Shown: positions 7,578-14,556 of the stretch, in pieces
Position numbering within the stretch: position 1 is the stretch's first letter
How the letters are laid out: each line of letters begins with the position of its first letter
Source of the DNA: Limiplasma sp045540635
GTDB taxonomy: Bacteria; Bacillota; Clostridia; Christensenellales; Aristaeellaceae
Length of the DNA stretch: 18,963 bases
Reading direction: 5' to 3'
Assembly (NCBI GenBank): GCA_045540635.1
Contig: JAZQHO010000075.1
Location: 1 to 18,963 of the forward strand
Notes under the pieces: generated by a model
Told to the model about the DNA's origin: nothing
The model's input: the letters and a program-made list of their open reading frames with translations, nothing else
The model's database searches: none
Translations under genes and position numbers: made by a program

Positions 7578-9236
7578 ATGAGCGAAACCATCCGCATCAC
7601 CTGTGCCGAACGGACGGTGGTCGTCCCTGCGGGCACCCTTCTGGGGGCTGCCCTTCATCAGCTGTGCCCGGAGACCCCTGCGCTGGCTGCCCTGTGCGGT
7701 GGGCGGGTGGTGGAGCTTTCCGCGCCGCTTGTGGAAAACTGCGACCTTACGCCGCTCACCTACCGGCACGAAGAGGGCCGCCGCCTGTATGAGCGCTCGT
7801 TGCGGTTCTTGTTCCTTGCCAGCCTGAAGCGCCTGTTCCCCGGGCGCAGGGTGCGCATGCAGCACTCGGTGGGGCACGGGCTGTACATCAGCCCCAGAGA
7901 GCAGCCCTTCACCCATGCGGAGGTGCGTGCGCTGGAGAGCGATATGCGCCAGCTGGCGGCTGAGGATCTGCCCTTTGAAAAGCTGGAATGGACGCGGCAG
8001 CAGGCCATTGACCATTTCGAAAAAGAGGGCTGGCTGGATAAGGCGGAGCTGCTGCGCTACCGCCCCCGGGAGACCATGACCATGTACCGCATGGCGGGGC
8101 TGTGCGAGTATTTTTACGGTGCCATGCTGCCCTCCAGCGGCATGATCACCGCCTTTCAGCTCAAGCCCCACCACCCGGGGCTGGTGCTCAGCGCCCCTGC
8201 GCCGGAGACACCCGACCGGCCTGCACCCTACACGCCCCGCAAGAAGTTTCTGCAGGTGTTTGACGAGAGCCGCCGCTGGTGCGGCATACTGGGTGCGGAA
8301 AACGTAGCCGATGTGAACCGGATGATCCGGGAGGGCAAGCTGCGGGAGTTTATCCGCATCAACGAGGCGCTGCACGACCGCTCCATTGCCGCCATCGCAG
8401 ACGACATTCTGCGCCGCCGTGCCCGCATCGTAATGATCTTCGGCCCCTCCTCCAGCGGCAAGACCACCTTTGCCAACCGGCTGGCGGTGCACCTGCGGGT
8501 GCTGGGGCAGAAGCTGCACATGATCTCTCTGGACGATTTCTACCGCAACCGCGCCGACCTGCCGCTGGAGAGCGACGGCACCCCCGATCTGGAGCATGTG
8601 GATGCGCTGGATATCCCGCTGCTGACCGCCTGCCTGGAGGGGTTGCTCAGCGGCGCTGCGGTGGATATGCCCCTGTACGATTTTACGGTGGCACGCCGTG
8701 CGCAGGAGAGCCGCCGCCTGCAGCTGGCAGATGATGAGCTGCTGCTGGTGGAGGGCATCCATGGCATGAACGACCGCATCGTCTCCGAACTGCCGGAGCA
8801 GCTGATGTACGGCGTGTACGTAAGCGCGCTGGGCTGCATCAATCTGGATGACCACAACCGCATCCGCACCACGGATGTGCGGCTTTTGCGCCGCATGGTG
8901 CGGGATATGCGCAAGCGCAACACCACTCCCGCCCAGACCATCGATATGTGGCCCAAGGTGCGGCTGGGGGAGGAAAAGTGGATCTTCCCCTATCAGGAGC
9001 GGGCGGATGTGATGTTCAACACCTCCCTGCACTACGAGCTGCCGGTGCTCAAGACCATGGCCTATGAGCTGCTTTTGCAGATCCCGTCCTCTGCGCCCCA
9101 GCAGCTGGTGGCAAGGCGGCTTTTGAAAATGCTGCACTATTTTCTGCCGGTAAACGGCGCAGTGCTGGAGGAGATCCCGCCGCTGAGCATCCTCAGGGAA
9201 TTTGTGGGCGACTCCGCATTCTACGACATCCATTGA
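7578..9236 (+). CDS. TGS/ThrRS-like domain fused to uridine-kinase-like nucleoside kinase
   Basis: This 552-residue protein joins three parts. Residues 1-70 resemble a TGS domain (VVVPAGTLLGAALHQL and following). About 85-230 resembles the ThrRS/AlaRS second additional (editing-type) domain with HSVGHGLYI and EDLPFEKLEWTRQQAIDHF. About 285-552 is a phosphoribulokinase/uridine-kinase domain with the P-loop FGPSSSGKTTFANRLAVHL, the Walker-B-like HMISLDDFYRNRADLP, DFTVARR and LLLVEGIHGMN. The same fusion is widespread in Firmicutes and annotated as a nucleoside kinase; its true substrate is not established. GGAGG lies about ten bases before the ATG at 7578. It starts 74 bases after the exonuclease, with no clear promoter between them. 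Its stop codon overlaps the -35 of the next promoter. Confidence 0.88.
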   Translation: MSETIRITCAERTVVVPAGTLLGAALHQLCPETPALAALCGGRVVELSAPLVENCDLTPLTYRHEEGRRLYERSLRFLFLASLKRLFPGRRVRMQHSVGHGLYISPREQPFTHAEVRALESDMRQLAAEDLPFEKLEWTRQQAIDHFEKEGWLDKAELLRYRPRETMTMYRMAGLCEYFYGAMLPSSGMITAFQLKPHHPGLVLSAPAPETPDRPAPYTPRKKFLQVFDESRRWCGILGAENVADVNRMIREGKLREFIRINEALHDRSIAAIADDILRRRARIVMIFGPSSSGKTTFANRLAVHLRVLGQKLHMISLDDFYRNRADLPLESDGTPDLEHVDALDIPLLTACLEGLLSGAAVDMPLYDFTVARRAQESRRLQLADDELLLVEGIHGMNDRIVSELPEQLMYGVYVSALGCINLDDHNRIRTTDVRLLRRMVRDMRKRNTTPAQTIDMWPKVRLGEEKWIFPYQERADVMFNTSLHYELPVLKTMAYELLLQIPSSAPQQLVARRLLKMLHYFLPVNGAVLEEIPPLSILREFVGDSAFYDIH

Positions 9237-9261
9237 CAGAAACCAGCTGTTATAGTATAAA
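9233..9261 (+). promoter_or_regulatory. Sigma-70-type promoter for the glycosyltransferase
   Basis: A perfect TTGACA at 9233-9238 is separated by exactly 17 bases from TATAAA at 9256-9261, giving a near-consensus housekeeping promoter. The -35 contains the TGA stop codon of the upstream kinase gene (9234-9236). The start codon lies about 45 bases after the expected transcription start. Confidence 0.75.
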
Positions 9262-9311
9262 TACTGATTGGGCACCCGCTGCCTATGTACTGTTGAAAGG
9301 AAGTATTGACC

Positions 9312-10658
9312 GTGGATATCGCGATTGCGATCATTGAGGCACTGTTGGCGATCTTCAGCGCATGGCTGATGTTTTTGATGATCTATCAAATCGTGCTCAG
9401 TTTTGTGGGCTTCAAGCGCAAGACCAAGGATTATCAGGATCACGAGCCGGAGGCACGGTTTCTGGTGCTGGTGCCTGCCCATAATGAAGAGAAGGTCATC
9501 GCCACGATGATCGACAACCTGAACCGGATGGATTATCCGAAAGAACTGTACGATTTTGTCATTCTGGCGGATAACTGCACCGACCGTACCGAGGAGATCG
9601 CCCGCAGCCTTGGGGCCAATGTGCTGGTCAGCCGCCGGGAGAGCGAGGACGAGCCCACCGGCAAGCCCATCGTTCTGCAAAAGGCGCTCACCGCCATGGG
9701 CAACTACCACGAAAAGTACGATCTGGTCATGTTCTTCGATGCGGACAATATGATCGACCTGAACATGTTCCGCGAGGTGAACAGCCAGTACATCGACTCC
9801 GGCCGCAAGGCGGATGTGATCCAGTGCTATCTGGGCTGCAAGAACTCCAAGGGCATGGTGGCCTTTGCCGATTATGTAAGCTACACCATCACCAACCGCT
9901 TTATGCAGTATGCCAAGCAGCGGGTGGGGCTGAATGCCGCCATCGGCGGCACCGGCTTCTGCGTGGCTGCGGATTATCTGCATGGCCGCGGCGGATGGAC
10001 CTCCATGAGCCTGACCGAAGACTTTGAATTGCAGATCGAGACCATCTGCGAGGGCCGCCGCCTTCTGTGGAACAACGAGGTGCGCATCCACGACGAAAAG
10101 CCCACCAAGCTGCGTGCCTGCGCCCGCCAGCGCCTGCGCTGGGCACAGGGCCGCTGGTTCGTCTCCTTCAAGAACACCCCCCGGCTGGTGGGTGCGCTGG
10201 TAAAGGGCAAGATCAGCTTCTGGGAGTTTCTGAGCACCTTCTGGGGCATGTACAACATGACTCCCTTTGCCGTGCTCACGCTGGAGGCATTGCTGCTGGG
10301 CGTTTTGGAGCTTCTGCGCCTCTGGAAGCCCGATGCGGTGCTGCACCTGAGCTTCGCCACCATGTTCAACTTCAACCTGGTCAGCGTGCTGGTGATGTTC
10401 TACAGCATTTATGTGCTGTTCTACGTGGGCGATTATCTGGATAACCACCGTACCCCCAAGTGGAAGGATGTTTTCCCGATCTTCGTGTCCATCCTCATCA
10501 ACATGGGTCTGGGCGGCTTTGTGAATCTGGTGGGTCTCTTCAAGCACCGCCAGCAGAACGTGTGGGTCAAGACCGAGCATTCCATCAACGTGGATATGGA
10601 CGCGGTGCTGGCCACCACCGACCGTCAGAACGGGGAAAGCACCGGCGCACAGGGCTGA
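9312..10658 (+). CDS. Membrane glycosyltransferase, GT2 family
   Basis: The 448-residue product has an N-terminal membrane span (about residues 4-30), a cytoplasmic GT2 catalytic domain, and three or four C-terminal spans (after about residue 300). Catalytic features are VLVPAHNEEKVI, ILADNCTDRTEEIA, the metal-binding FFDADN, the acceptor-site TED in SLTEDFELQI, and RQRLRWAQGRW, the QxxRW motif of processive beta-glycosyltransferases. This fits enzymes that make and export a polysaccharide, such as poly-N-acetylglucosamine or hyaluronan synthase relatives; the sugar is not predictable. No partner genes (deacetylase, PilZ, export proteins) are adjacent. GTG at 9312 is preferred over TTG at 9306 because AAAGGAAG ends eight bases before it. 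Transcription is likely from the promoter at 9233-9261 and ends at 10676-10714. Confidence 0.9.
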   Translation: MDIAIAIIEALLAIFSAWLMFLMIYQIVLSFVGFKRKTKDYQDHEPEARFLVLVPAHNEEKVIATMIDNLNRMDYPKELYDFVILADNCTDRTEEIARSLGANVLVSRRESEDEPTGKPIVLQKALTAMGNYHEKYDLVMFFDADNMIDLNMFREVNSQYIDSGRKADVIQCYLGCKNSKGMVAFADYVSYTITNRFMQYAKQRVGLNAAIGGTGFCVAADYLHGRGGWTSMSLTEDFELQIETICEGRRLLWNNEVRIHDEKPTKLRACARQRLRWAQGRWFVSFKNTPRLVGALVKGKISFWEFLSTFWGMYNMTPFAVLTLEALLLGVLELLRLWKPDAVLHLSFATMFNFNLVSVLVMFYSIYVLFYVGDYLDNHRTPKWKDVFPIFVSILINMGLGGFVNLVGLFKHRQQNVWVKTEHSINVDMDAVLATTDRQNGESTGAQG

Positions 10659-10675
10659 GAAAAACTGAAAAAGTG

Positions 10676-10714
10676 AAAAAATGAGCATCCGGCACTGCCG
10701 GATGCTCATTTTTT
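10676..10714. terminator. Bidirectional intrinsic terminator
   Basis: A perfect 13-base-pair stem (10681-10693 with 10697-10709, loop ACT) is flanked by AAAAA on the left and TTTTT on the right, so an RNA hairpin followed by a U run forms on either strand. It lies between the convergent glycosyltransferase (ends 10658) and purR (ends 10765) and can serve both. Confidence 0.9.
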
Positions 10715-10764
10715 ATGGGGGCTGCGGTAACTTGGGTAAGTCAGCAGCACAGTCTCCCCGCCCT

Positions 10765-11595
10765 TTACTTCCCCGCCGCTGCCAGCCAGTCCGCCGGGCG
10801 CACGGTCAGTGTGGACGGATCTGTCGGATCCACATCCATCACCATCAGGGATCGGTCGTTTTCGATCTGCTTCTTTTGAGGGGTGGCGGTGCTCATCACA
10901 AAAGCGGTGCCGATCACATCCACGTGGAACTCCGCCATCAGGTCGATCATGCCCTTGGCGGTGCCGCCCGCCTTGAGGAAGTCGTCCACGATCAGGGCGC
11001 GGGTGCCTTCGGTAACGGCGCGGCGGTTCAGGCTCATGGTCTCGATGTGCCCGCCGGAGCCGGAAACATAGTTGATGTTCACCGCAGGGCCTTCGTACAC
11101 CTTGCTGGAGCGGCGGGCAATGACCAGCGGCAGCCCCATGGCCTCGGCGGTCATCAGTGCGACGGGGATGCCCTTGGTCTCCATGGTCAGCACAAAATCG
11201 GGCTGCTTGTCGTAGTACTGCTGGGCGATGATGGTGCCCATGGCAGTAACCAGATCGTGCTGGCTCAGAATATCGCTCAGGTAGAGAAAGCCGCCGGGCA
11301 GCACACGGGAGGTGGTGGAGAGCTGCTGGCACAGGTCATCCACAAAGCGGAGCGCCTTTTCCGGGCTGATGGCACGGCGGTAGCGCACGCCGCCCGCAGC
11401 GCCGGTGACGGTTTCCAGCTGCCCCAGCTCAAAGCGGGTAAAAACGCCCTTCAGCAGGTCGATATCCTCGCTCATGGTGGATTTTGCCGCCCCGAACAGC
11501 TCGCAGAAATGCGACAGGGTAAAGATGCGGTTGGGGGAGGCGGTAAGCAGCCTGGTCAGCGCAGCCATGCGCTCGTTGCGGCGGATGTGTTCCAA
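10765..11595 (-). CDS. purR: Purine operon repressor PurR (Bacillus type)
   Basis: PurR represses purine biosynthesis genes; PRPP binding to its phosphoribosyltransferase-like domain relieves repression. The 276-residue product has an N-terminal winged helix (about 1-75) with RRNERMAALTRLLTASPN and AAKSTMSEDIDLLKG, then a type I PRTase fold (about 85-270) with the PRPP loop VDDFLKAGGTAKG at 203-215. This is the Gram-positive PurR, unrelated to the LacI-type enteric one. TTG at 11595 is the chosen start: the conserved RRNER segment follows it immediately, the next in-frame ATG would remove it, and AAAGGA lies about ten bases upstream. It has its own promoter (11712-11739) with a CCGAAC palindrome upstream, suggesting autoregulation. 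Confidence 0.94.
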   Translation of the reverse strand: MEHIRRNERMAALTRLLTASPNRIFTLSHFCELFGAAKSTMSEDIDLLKGVFTRFELGQLETVTGAAGGVRYRRAISPEKALRFVDDLCQQLSTTSRVLPGGFLYLSDILSQHDLVTAMGTIIAQQYYDKQPDFVLTMETKGIPVALMTAEAMGLPLVIARRSSKVYEGPAVNINYVSGSGGHIETMSLNRRAVTEGTRALIVDDFLKAGGTAKGMIDLMAEFHVDVIGTAFVMSTATPQKKQIENDRSLMVMDVDPTDPSTLTVRPADWLAAAGK

Positions 11596-11711
11596 GACAG
11601 GTCATTCCTTTCTCTGGGAGGGCAAAGGTTCGGTATCTGCGCCCGGGGCTGCGGCAGGGGTGTTCCAACAGCTGTATCTGCAACAGCATATGCCCAAAAA
11701 GCACTCCGCAT

Positions 11712-11739
11712 AGTATACCACAAAAGCTGAATAATACAA
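11712..11739 (-). promoter_or_regulatory. purR promoter
   Basis: On the minus strand TTGTAT (11734-11739) and TATACT (11712-11717) are spaced by 16 bases, with TGG directly before the -10 making it extended. It lies about 115 bases upstream of the purR start codon, so a leader of roughly 110 nucleotides is expected. Confidence 0.65.
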
Positions 11740-11751
11740 GGCTCAATTTCC

Positions 11752-11763
11752 CCGAACGTTCGG
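11752..11763. promoter_or_regulatory. Candidate PurR-binding palindrome
   Basis: CCGAACGTTCGG is a perfect 12-base palindrome made of two overlapping CCGAAC cores, with an A/T run on one side. CCGAAC is the core of the Bacillus PurBox (AWWWCCGAACWWT), and the minus-strand reading TTTTCCGAACGTT matches 11 of its 13 positions. It lies 12 bases upstream of the purR -35. Bacillus operators usually have two boxes in inverted orientation about 16-17 bases apart, whereas here the two half-sites overlap. Confidence 0.6.
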
Positions 11764-11795
11764 AAAAAACCACATTGCCTCCCGGAAGCTACAGA

Positions 11796-11827
11796 AAAGC
11801 CCCTCTCCCGCAGGCCGGGGAGAGGGG
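11796..11827 (-). terminator. Intrinsic terminator after the esterase gene
   Basis: A ten-base-pair GC-rich stem (11800-11809 with 11818-11827) is followed on the minus strand by TTTTCTGT. It lies 33 bases past the esterase stop codon and before the purR promoter region, separating the two minus-strand genes. Confidence 0.75.
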
Positions 11828-11859
11828 TGTGTGTGCGTTGCGCCCTTGGGAGGGCGGGA

Positions 11860-12933
11860 TCACTCCTGGAACAGCATGGGCAGGAAGTCGTGGATGCAGC
11901 GCCGCCATACGCTCCAGTCGTGCCCGCCGGGGAAGGTGCGGCGGATCATGTTCACATTTTTGCCCTCCAGCATTTCATCATCGGCGGCAAAGCTGTTGTA
12001 GAACTGATCCTCGGTACCCATGGCCCGGTAGAACACCTTGAAGCTTTCGTTGAAGGCGGCGCGGTTATCCAGCAGGGCAAGGTGCTTCTCCTCGCCGCCC
12101 CGGGGGAAGCGCAGGAAGCCGCTGAAAACGCCCGCATAGCCGAACAGCTCCGGGTTGGAAAGCGTTACGATGCTGGTCTGGTAGCTGCCCATGCTCAGCC
12201 CCGCCATGGCGCGGTGCCACTTGTCGGTATAGACGTTGAAGGTGCTCTCCACATAGGGGATCAGATCCTTCAGCAGCACCTCGGGGAAGAGCATGCGCCC
12301 GCTTTTGGCAAAGTTGATCTGGGTCATGCCGTTGCCCATCACGATAAGCATCTCCTGCATTTTGCCCGCTGCCAGCAGCCGGTCGGCAATGCGGAGCAGA
12401 TGCCCCTGATACACCCAGCCGGTCTCGTTTTCGCCGTAGCCGTGCTGCAGGTAGAGCACGGGGTATTTCTTGGCAGCATCGAAGTGCGGCGGCAGATAGA
12501 TGAGGCAGCTCTCTACCTTGCCGGTAACGGAGGAGGGGTAGTAGTGCCGGGCGGCGCTGCCGTGGGGGATGCCCTCCAGCCCGTCCCAGTCCTCGCCGGT
12601 AACGGGGATATCCACAAAGTTCATGGGGCGGCAGCAGCCGTAGCCGATGGGCAGGTAGGGGTTGAGTACATCTGCGCCGTCGATCTTCAGAAAGAAGTAC
12701 TTGAAGCCCTCACCGAAGGTGACAGTGCCCTCCCACATCTCATCGTTCACCTTTTCCAGCGGCTGCACGTTGCCGAACTGGTCGATGGCGACCTCCCGCG
12801 CATTGGGTGCCTTGATGCGGAAAAACACCCTGCCGCCCTCCAGGATCTCATAGCCCTGATCGCCGTCGCGATCCGGCTCACCGGCGTAGGGGTCAAAGGA
12901 AACAGCAGTATCCAAGGGCCATTGATTGTTCAT
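11860..12933 (-). CDS. Esterase, CE1/Fes-like alpha/beta hydrolase with N-terminal beta-sandwich
   Basis: The 357-residue product has an N-terminal domain (about residues 25-110) whose pattern (VFFRIKAPNAREVAI, then MWEGTVTFGEGFKYFFLKIDG) resembles CBM48/E-set domains. A C-terminal alpha/beta-hydrolase domain of the esterase-D/feruloyl-esterase type carries YPVLYLQHGYGENETGW, the nucleophile elbow GLSMGS (S247), a probable acid at D309 (GTEDQF) and the catalytic histidine in GGHDWSVWR (H338). Such enzymes cleave ester-linked groups on plant polysaccharides or siderophores. There is no signal peptide, so it likely acts in the cytoplasm on an imported substrate. GGAGG lies eight bases before the ATG. 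It has its own extended -10 promoter and terminator, so it is monocistronic. Confidence 0.88.
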   Translation of the reverse strand: MNNQWPLDTAVSFDPYAGEPDRDGDQGYEILEGGRVFFRIKAPNAREVAIDQFGNVQPLEKVNDEMWEGTVTFGEGFKYFFLKIDGADVLNPYLPIGYGCCRPMNFVDIPVTGEDWDGLEGIPHGSAARHYYPSSVTGKVESCLIYLPPHFDAAKKYPVLYLQHGYGENETGWVYQGHLLRIADRLLAAGKMQEMLIVMGNGMTQINFAKSGRMLFPEVLLKDLIPYVESTFNVYTDKWHRAMAGLSMGSYQTSIVTLSNPELFGYAGVFSGFLRFPRGGEEKHLALLDNRAAFNESFKVFYRAMGTEDQFYNSFAADDEMLEGKNVNMIRRTFPGGHDWSVWRRCIHDFLPMLFQE

Positions 12934-12977
12934 GGTGGTAAACCTCCGTTCTGTGACAGCTGTGTGGCTTTGCTGCC

Positions 12978-12986
12978 ATTATACCA
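12978..12986 (-). promoter_or_regulatory. Extended -10 promoter of the esterase gene
   Basis: The minus strand reads TGG then a perfect TATAAT (12978-12983), 45 bases before the esterase ATG. No recognisable -35 is present. Confidence 0.65.
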
Positions 12987-13060
12987 TGAAGCCCCGGGCT
13001 TTGGGGGTATCCGGCACGGCATTTGATGAGCTAAAAATATCCGACTTTCGGGGGCGTATG

Positions 13061-13092
13061 AAAAGCGGCTGCCAGCAGGTGGGGCAGCCGCT
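13061..13092 (-). terminator. Probable intrinsic terminator after the Nudix gene
   Basis: A perfect ten-base-pair stem AGCGGCTGCC/GGCAGCCGCT (13064-13073 with 13083-13092, nine-base loop) is followed on the minus strand by a short T run (TTTT including the last stem base). It lies about 78 bases past the Nudix stop codon and upstream of the esterase promoter. The U tract is short, so efficiency is uncertain. Confidence 0.5.
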
Positions 13093-13169
13093 CAAATTGT
13101 TGAAAAACACGCCTGCGGCTCCCCGGGCGGCAAACAGCGATCGGAATGCTTGCTTCGTAAGCTTCCAAA

Positions 13170-13613
13170 TTATTGAATACTCTCATTTTGTGTAAGAAAG
13201 TTATGTGCTTGTACCAGTATATGTTTGAAACTATCAAACTGCAAAGTAGCCATAGCTGATTCGAAATCCAACAGCGCAATTTTTGATATCTCTGATTTCT
13301 GTGGAACAAAGCGCTGGTTTTTGTATTCTGCAAGAAAGTATACGGTTTGCTTGATGGTATTGGGGCGGCCTTCACGAGCAAGATTGTGTTCATCTTTTAC
13401 TCGAAAGCCGGTAACAAATGTGATATCAAGACCTGTTTCTTCTTTGACCTCTCTTAAAGCAGTTTCCTTCTCGGACTCTCCTGCTTCCATACCTCCCTTT
13501 GGAAAGACCCAAAATCCACTGTGTTCGCATACAAGAAGATATTTTATGTCATTGTCTTTTTGACAATATACAACAGCTCCGCAAGATTTTTCATACGATA
13601 ATTCTTCAGACAT
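13170..13613 (-). CDS. Nudix hydrolase (Ap4A-hydrolase-like)
   Basis: The 147-residue protein contains a complete Nudix box, G-x5-E-x7-REVKEETGL, at residues 40-62, with all catalytic glutamates intact. The flanking VVYCQKDNDIKYLLVCEHSGFWVFPKGGMEAGE matches the short Ap4A hydrolase/MutT-like subgroup. Nudix enzymes cleave nucleoside diphosphates linked to another group (dinucleoside polyphosphates, ADP-ribose, NAD-related compounds); the substrate here is not settled. The ribosome binding site GGGAG lies seven bases before the ATG. Base composition is strikingly lower than in its neighbours (35-47 % GC in lines counted by hand), suggesting transfer. It lies 198 bases downstream of a TIR-domain gene on the same strand, across a long hairpin. 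Confidence 0.9.
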   Translation of the reverse strand: MSEELSYEKSCGAVVYCQKDNDIKYLLVCEHSGFWVFPKGGMEAGESEKETALREVKEETGLDITFVTGFRVKDEHNLAREGRPNTIKQTVYFLAEYKNQRFVPQKSEISKIALLDFESAMATLQFDSFKHILVQAHNFLTQNESIQ

Positions 13614-13701
13614 ATTTCTTCTCCCATTGGTAATGCAACAAAACGTATGAATGTCAACAGAACATGAGATTCAAGTTTGTCGCTGATCTTTTATCACAGC
13701 G

Positions 13702-13745
13702 GTACACGAAACCGCATGCCAACAAAGGCTTGCGGTTTCGTGTAC
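13702..13745. repeat. Long perfect hairpin between the TIR and Nudix genes
   Basis: A 15-base perfect inverted repeat (13702-13716 with 13731-13745) encloses 14 bases that can add a further GCC/GGC pairing after one T-T mismatch, leaving an AACAAA loop. It follows the TIR stop codon on the minus strand, but no U run follows on either strand, so it is not a classical terminator. It may be an RNA processing or stabilising element, or a remnant of a small palindromic repeat. The rest of the 198-base gap (13614-13811) shows no supported gene. Confidence 0.6.
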
Positions 13746-13811
13746 AAGATGCAAAGTGTAGGATAACTCCTTCCTTTACATCATACCTGCTGGTTGCCGC
13801 CTTTCTGTTGG

Positions 13812-14489
13812 TTACAGCAAACCGATGATCTTGTCCCACAGTTCCTGCCAGTTGATGGATTTCCCAAAAAGCAGCGAGATCAGACATATGGCAACTGTGC
13901 AGATCGCGCAAACAGTTACTGCCTTTATGATGATGGCAATGCCATCTTCCGCACCCTTTCGCGCGGCGTTGATCAGAAGTGTAGAAAAACCATCTTGGAA
14001 GCCATTTTGTTCGTTGTCGGCTTGGATAGCTGCCATGTCGGGATTGAGGGTTTTGGTGGCATGGCTTTCCATTATGTCGATGATCGTTTTTTGCAGAACA
14101 GTATCTTCTTCGGATGTATATACGACAGCTTTCGATGATGCTACAGCCTGAGGCAGACAGTTGAGATCGCCGTCAAACAGGATGGGCAGCACAGCTGTAT
14201 TATACATTTTCAAATAGTCCAATTCCTTGCTGATGCTGTTGGAATGCTTGATTTCGGGTGTTACGATCAGCACGGCGATGTCGGCGGCGCTGTAGAATTT
14301 CTGCGCCACCTCCCAAAAATCTTCGTCTGCCTTCAAAAATCGGTCATCGAACACGATTCTGATTTCGAGCGGAGTGGGTGCAGCGTGGCAGCATTCTTTC
14401 AGCAGTGATATGCACTTGTACAAATACTTCGCACCGGTGCTGCGCGAGTAGGAGATAAAGACATTCAGGTATTTTTTTGCTTTCTTCAT
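13812..14489 (-). CDS. TIR-domain protein with C-terminal membrane anchor
   Basis: The 225-residue product starts with KKYLNVFISYSRSTGAKYL (residues 6-24), the typical beta-A and box 1 of TIR domains. It continues with IRIVFDDRFLKADEDFWEVA, then SAADIAVLIVTPEIKHSN and SKELDYLKMYNTAVLPILFDG (about 67-107). Glu89 in SKEL lies where NAD-cleaving TIR domains carry their catalytic glutamate, a position-based inference. After a linker, residues about 184-207 form one hydrophobic membrane span, followed by a short amphipathic tail. Bacterial TIR proteins act as NADases or cyclic-ADP-ribose synthases in anti-phage defence, or as virulence factors. GC content is near 48 %, below its reductase neighbour. 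It starts 67 bases after the reductase gene with AAGAGGTG before the ATG, and no clear promoter of its own. Confidence 0.8.
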   Translation of the reverse strand: MKKAKKYLNVFISYSRSTGAKYLYKCISLLKECCHAAPTPLEIRIVFDDRFLKADEDFWEVAQKFYSAADIAVLIVTPEIKHSNSISKELDYLKMYNTAVLPILFDGDLNCLPQAVASSKAVVYTSEEDTVLQKTIIDIMESHATKTLNPDMAAIQADNEQNGFQDGFSTLLINAARKGAEDGIAIIIKAVTVCAICTVAICLISLLFGKSINWQELWDKIIGLL

Positions 14490-14556
14490 GTGGCACCTCT
14501 TGTACGGAAACGTATGTGCGAACGGAACAACACCGTTTGATCTCTCTTGTCGTTGA

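Noticed and set aside
7434..10709. A very long open frame of 1091 codons on the minus strand opposite the kinase and glycosyltransferase genes
   Set aside because: Both plus-strand genes have clear family motifs and ribosome binding sites, while the antisense translation is rich in H, Q, A and G with no domain pattern. It is a frame left open by GC-rich codon bias.
11827..13026. A 399-codon plus-strand frame across the esterase gene
   Set aside because: It mirrors the well-supported esterase on the other strand and lacks family features.
13654..13911. An 85-codon minus-strand frame overlapping the end of the TIR gene and the hairpin
   Set aside because: It overlaps the TIR coding end out of frame, has no suitable start site with a ribosome binding site, and includes the hairpin sequence.
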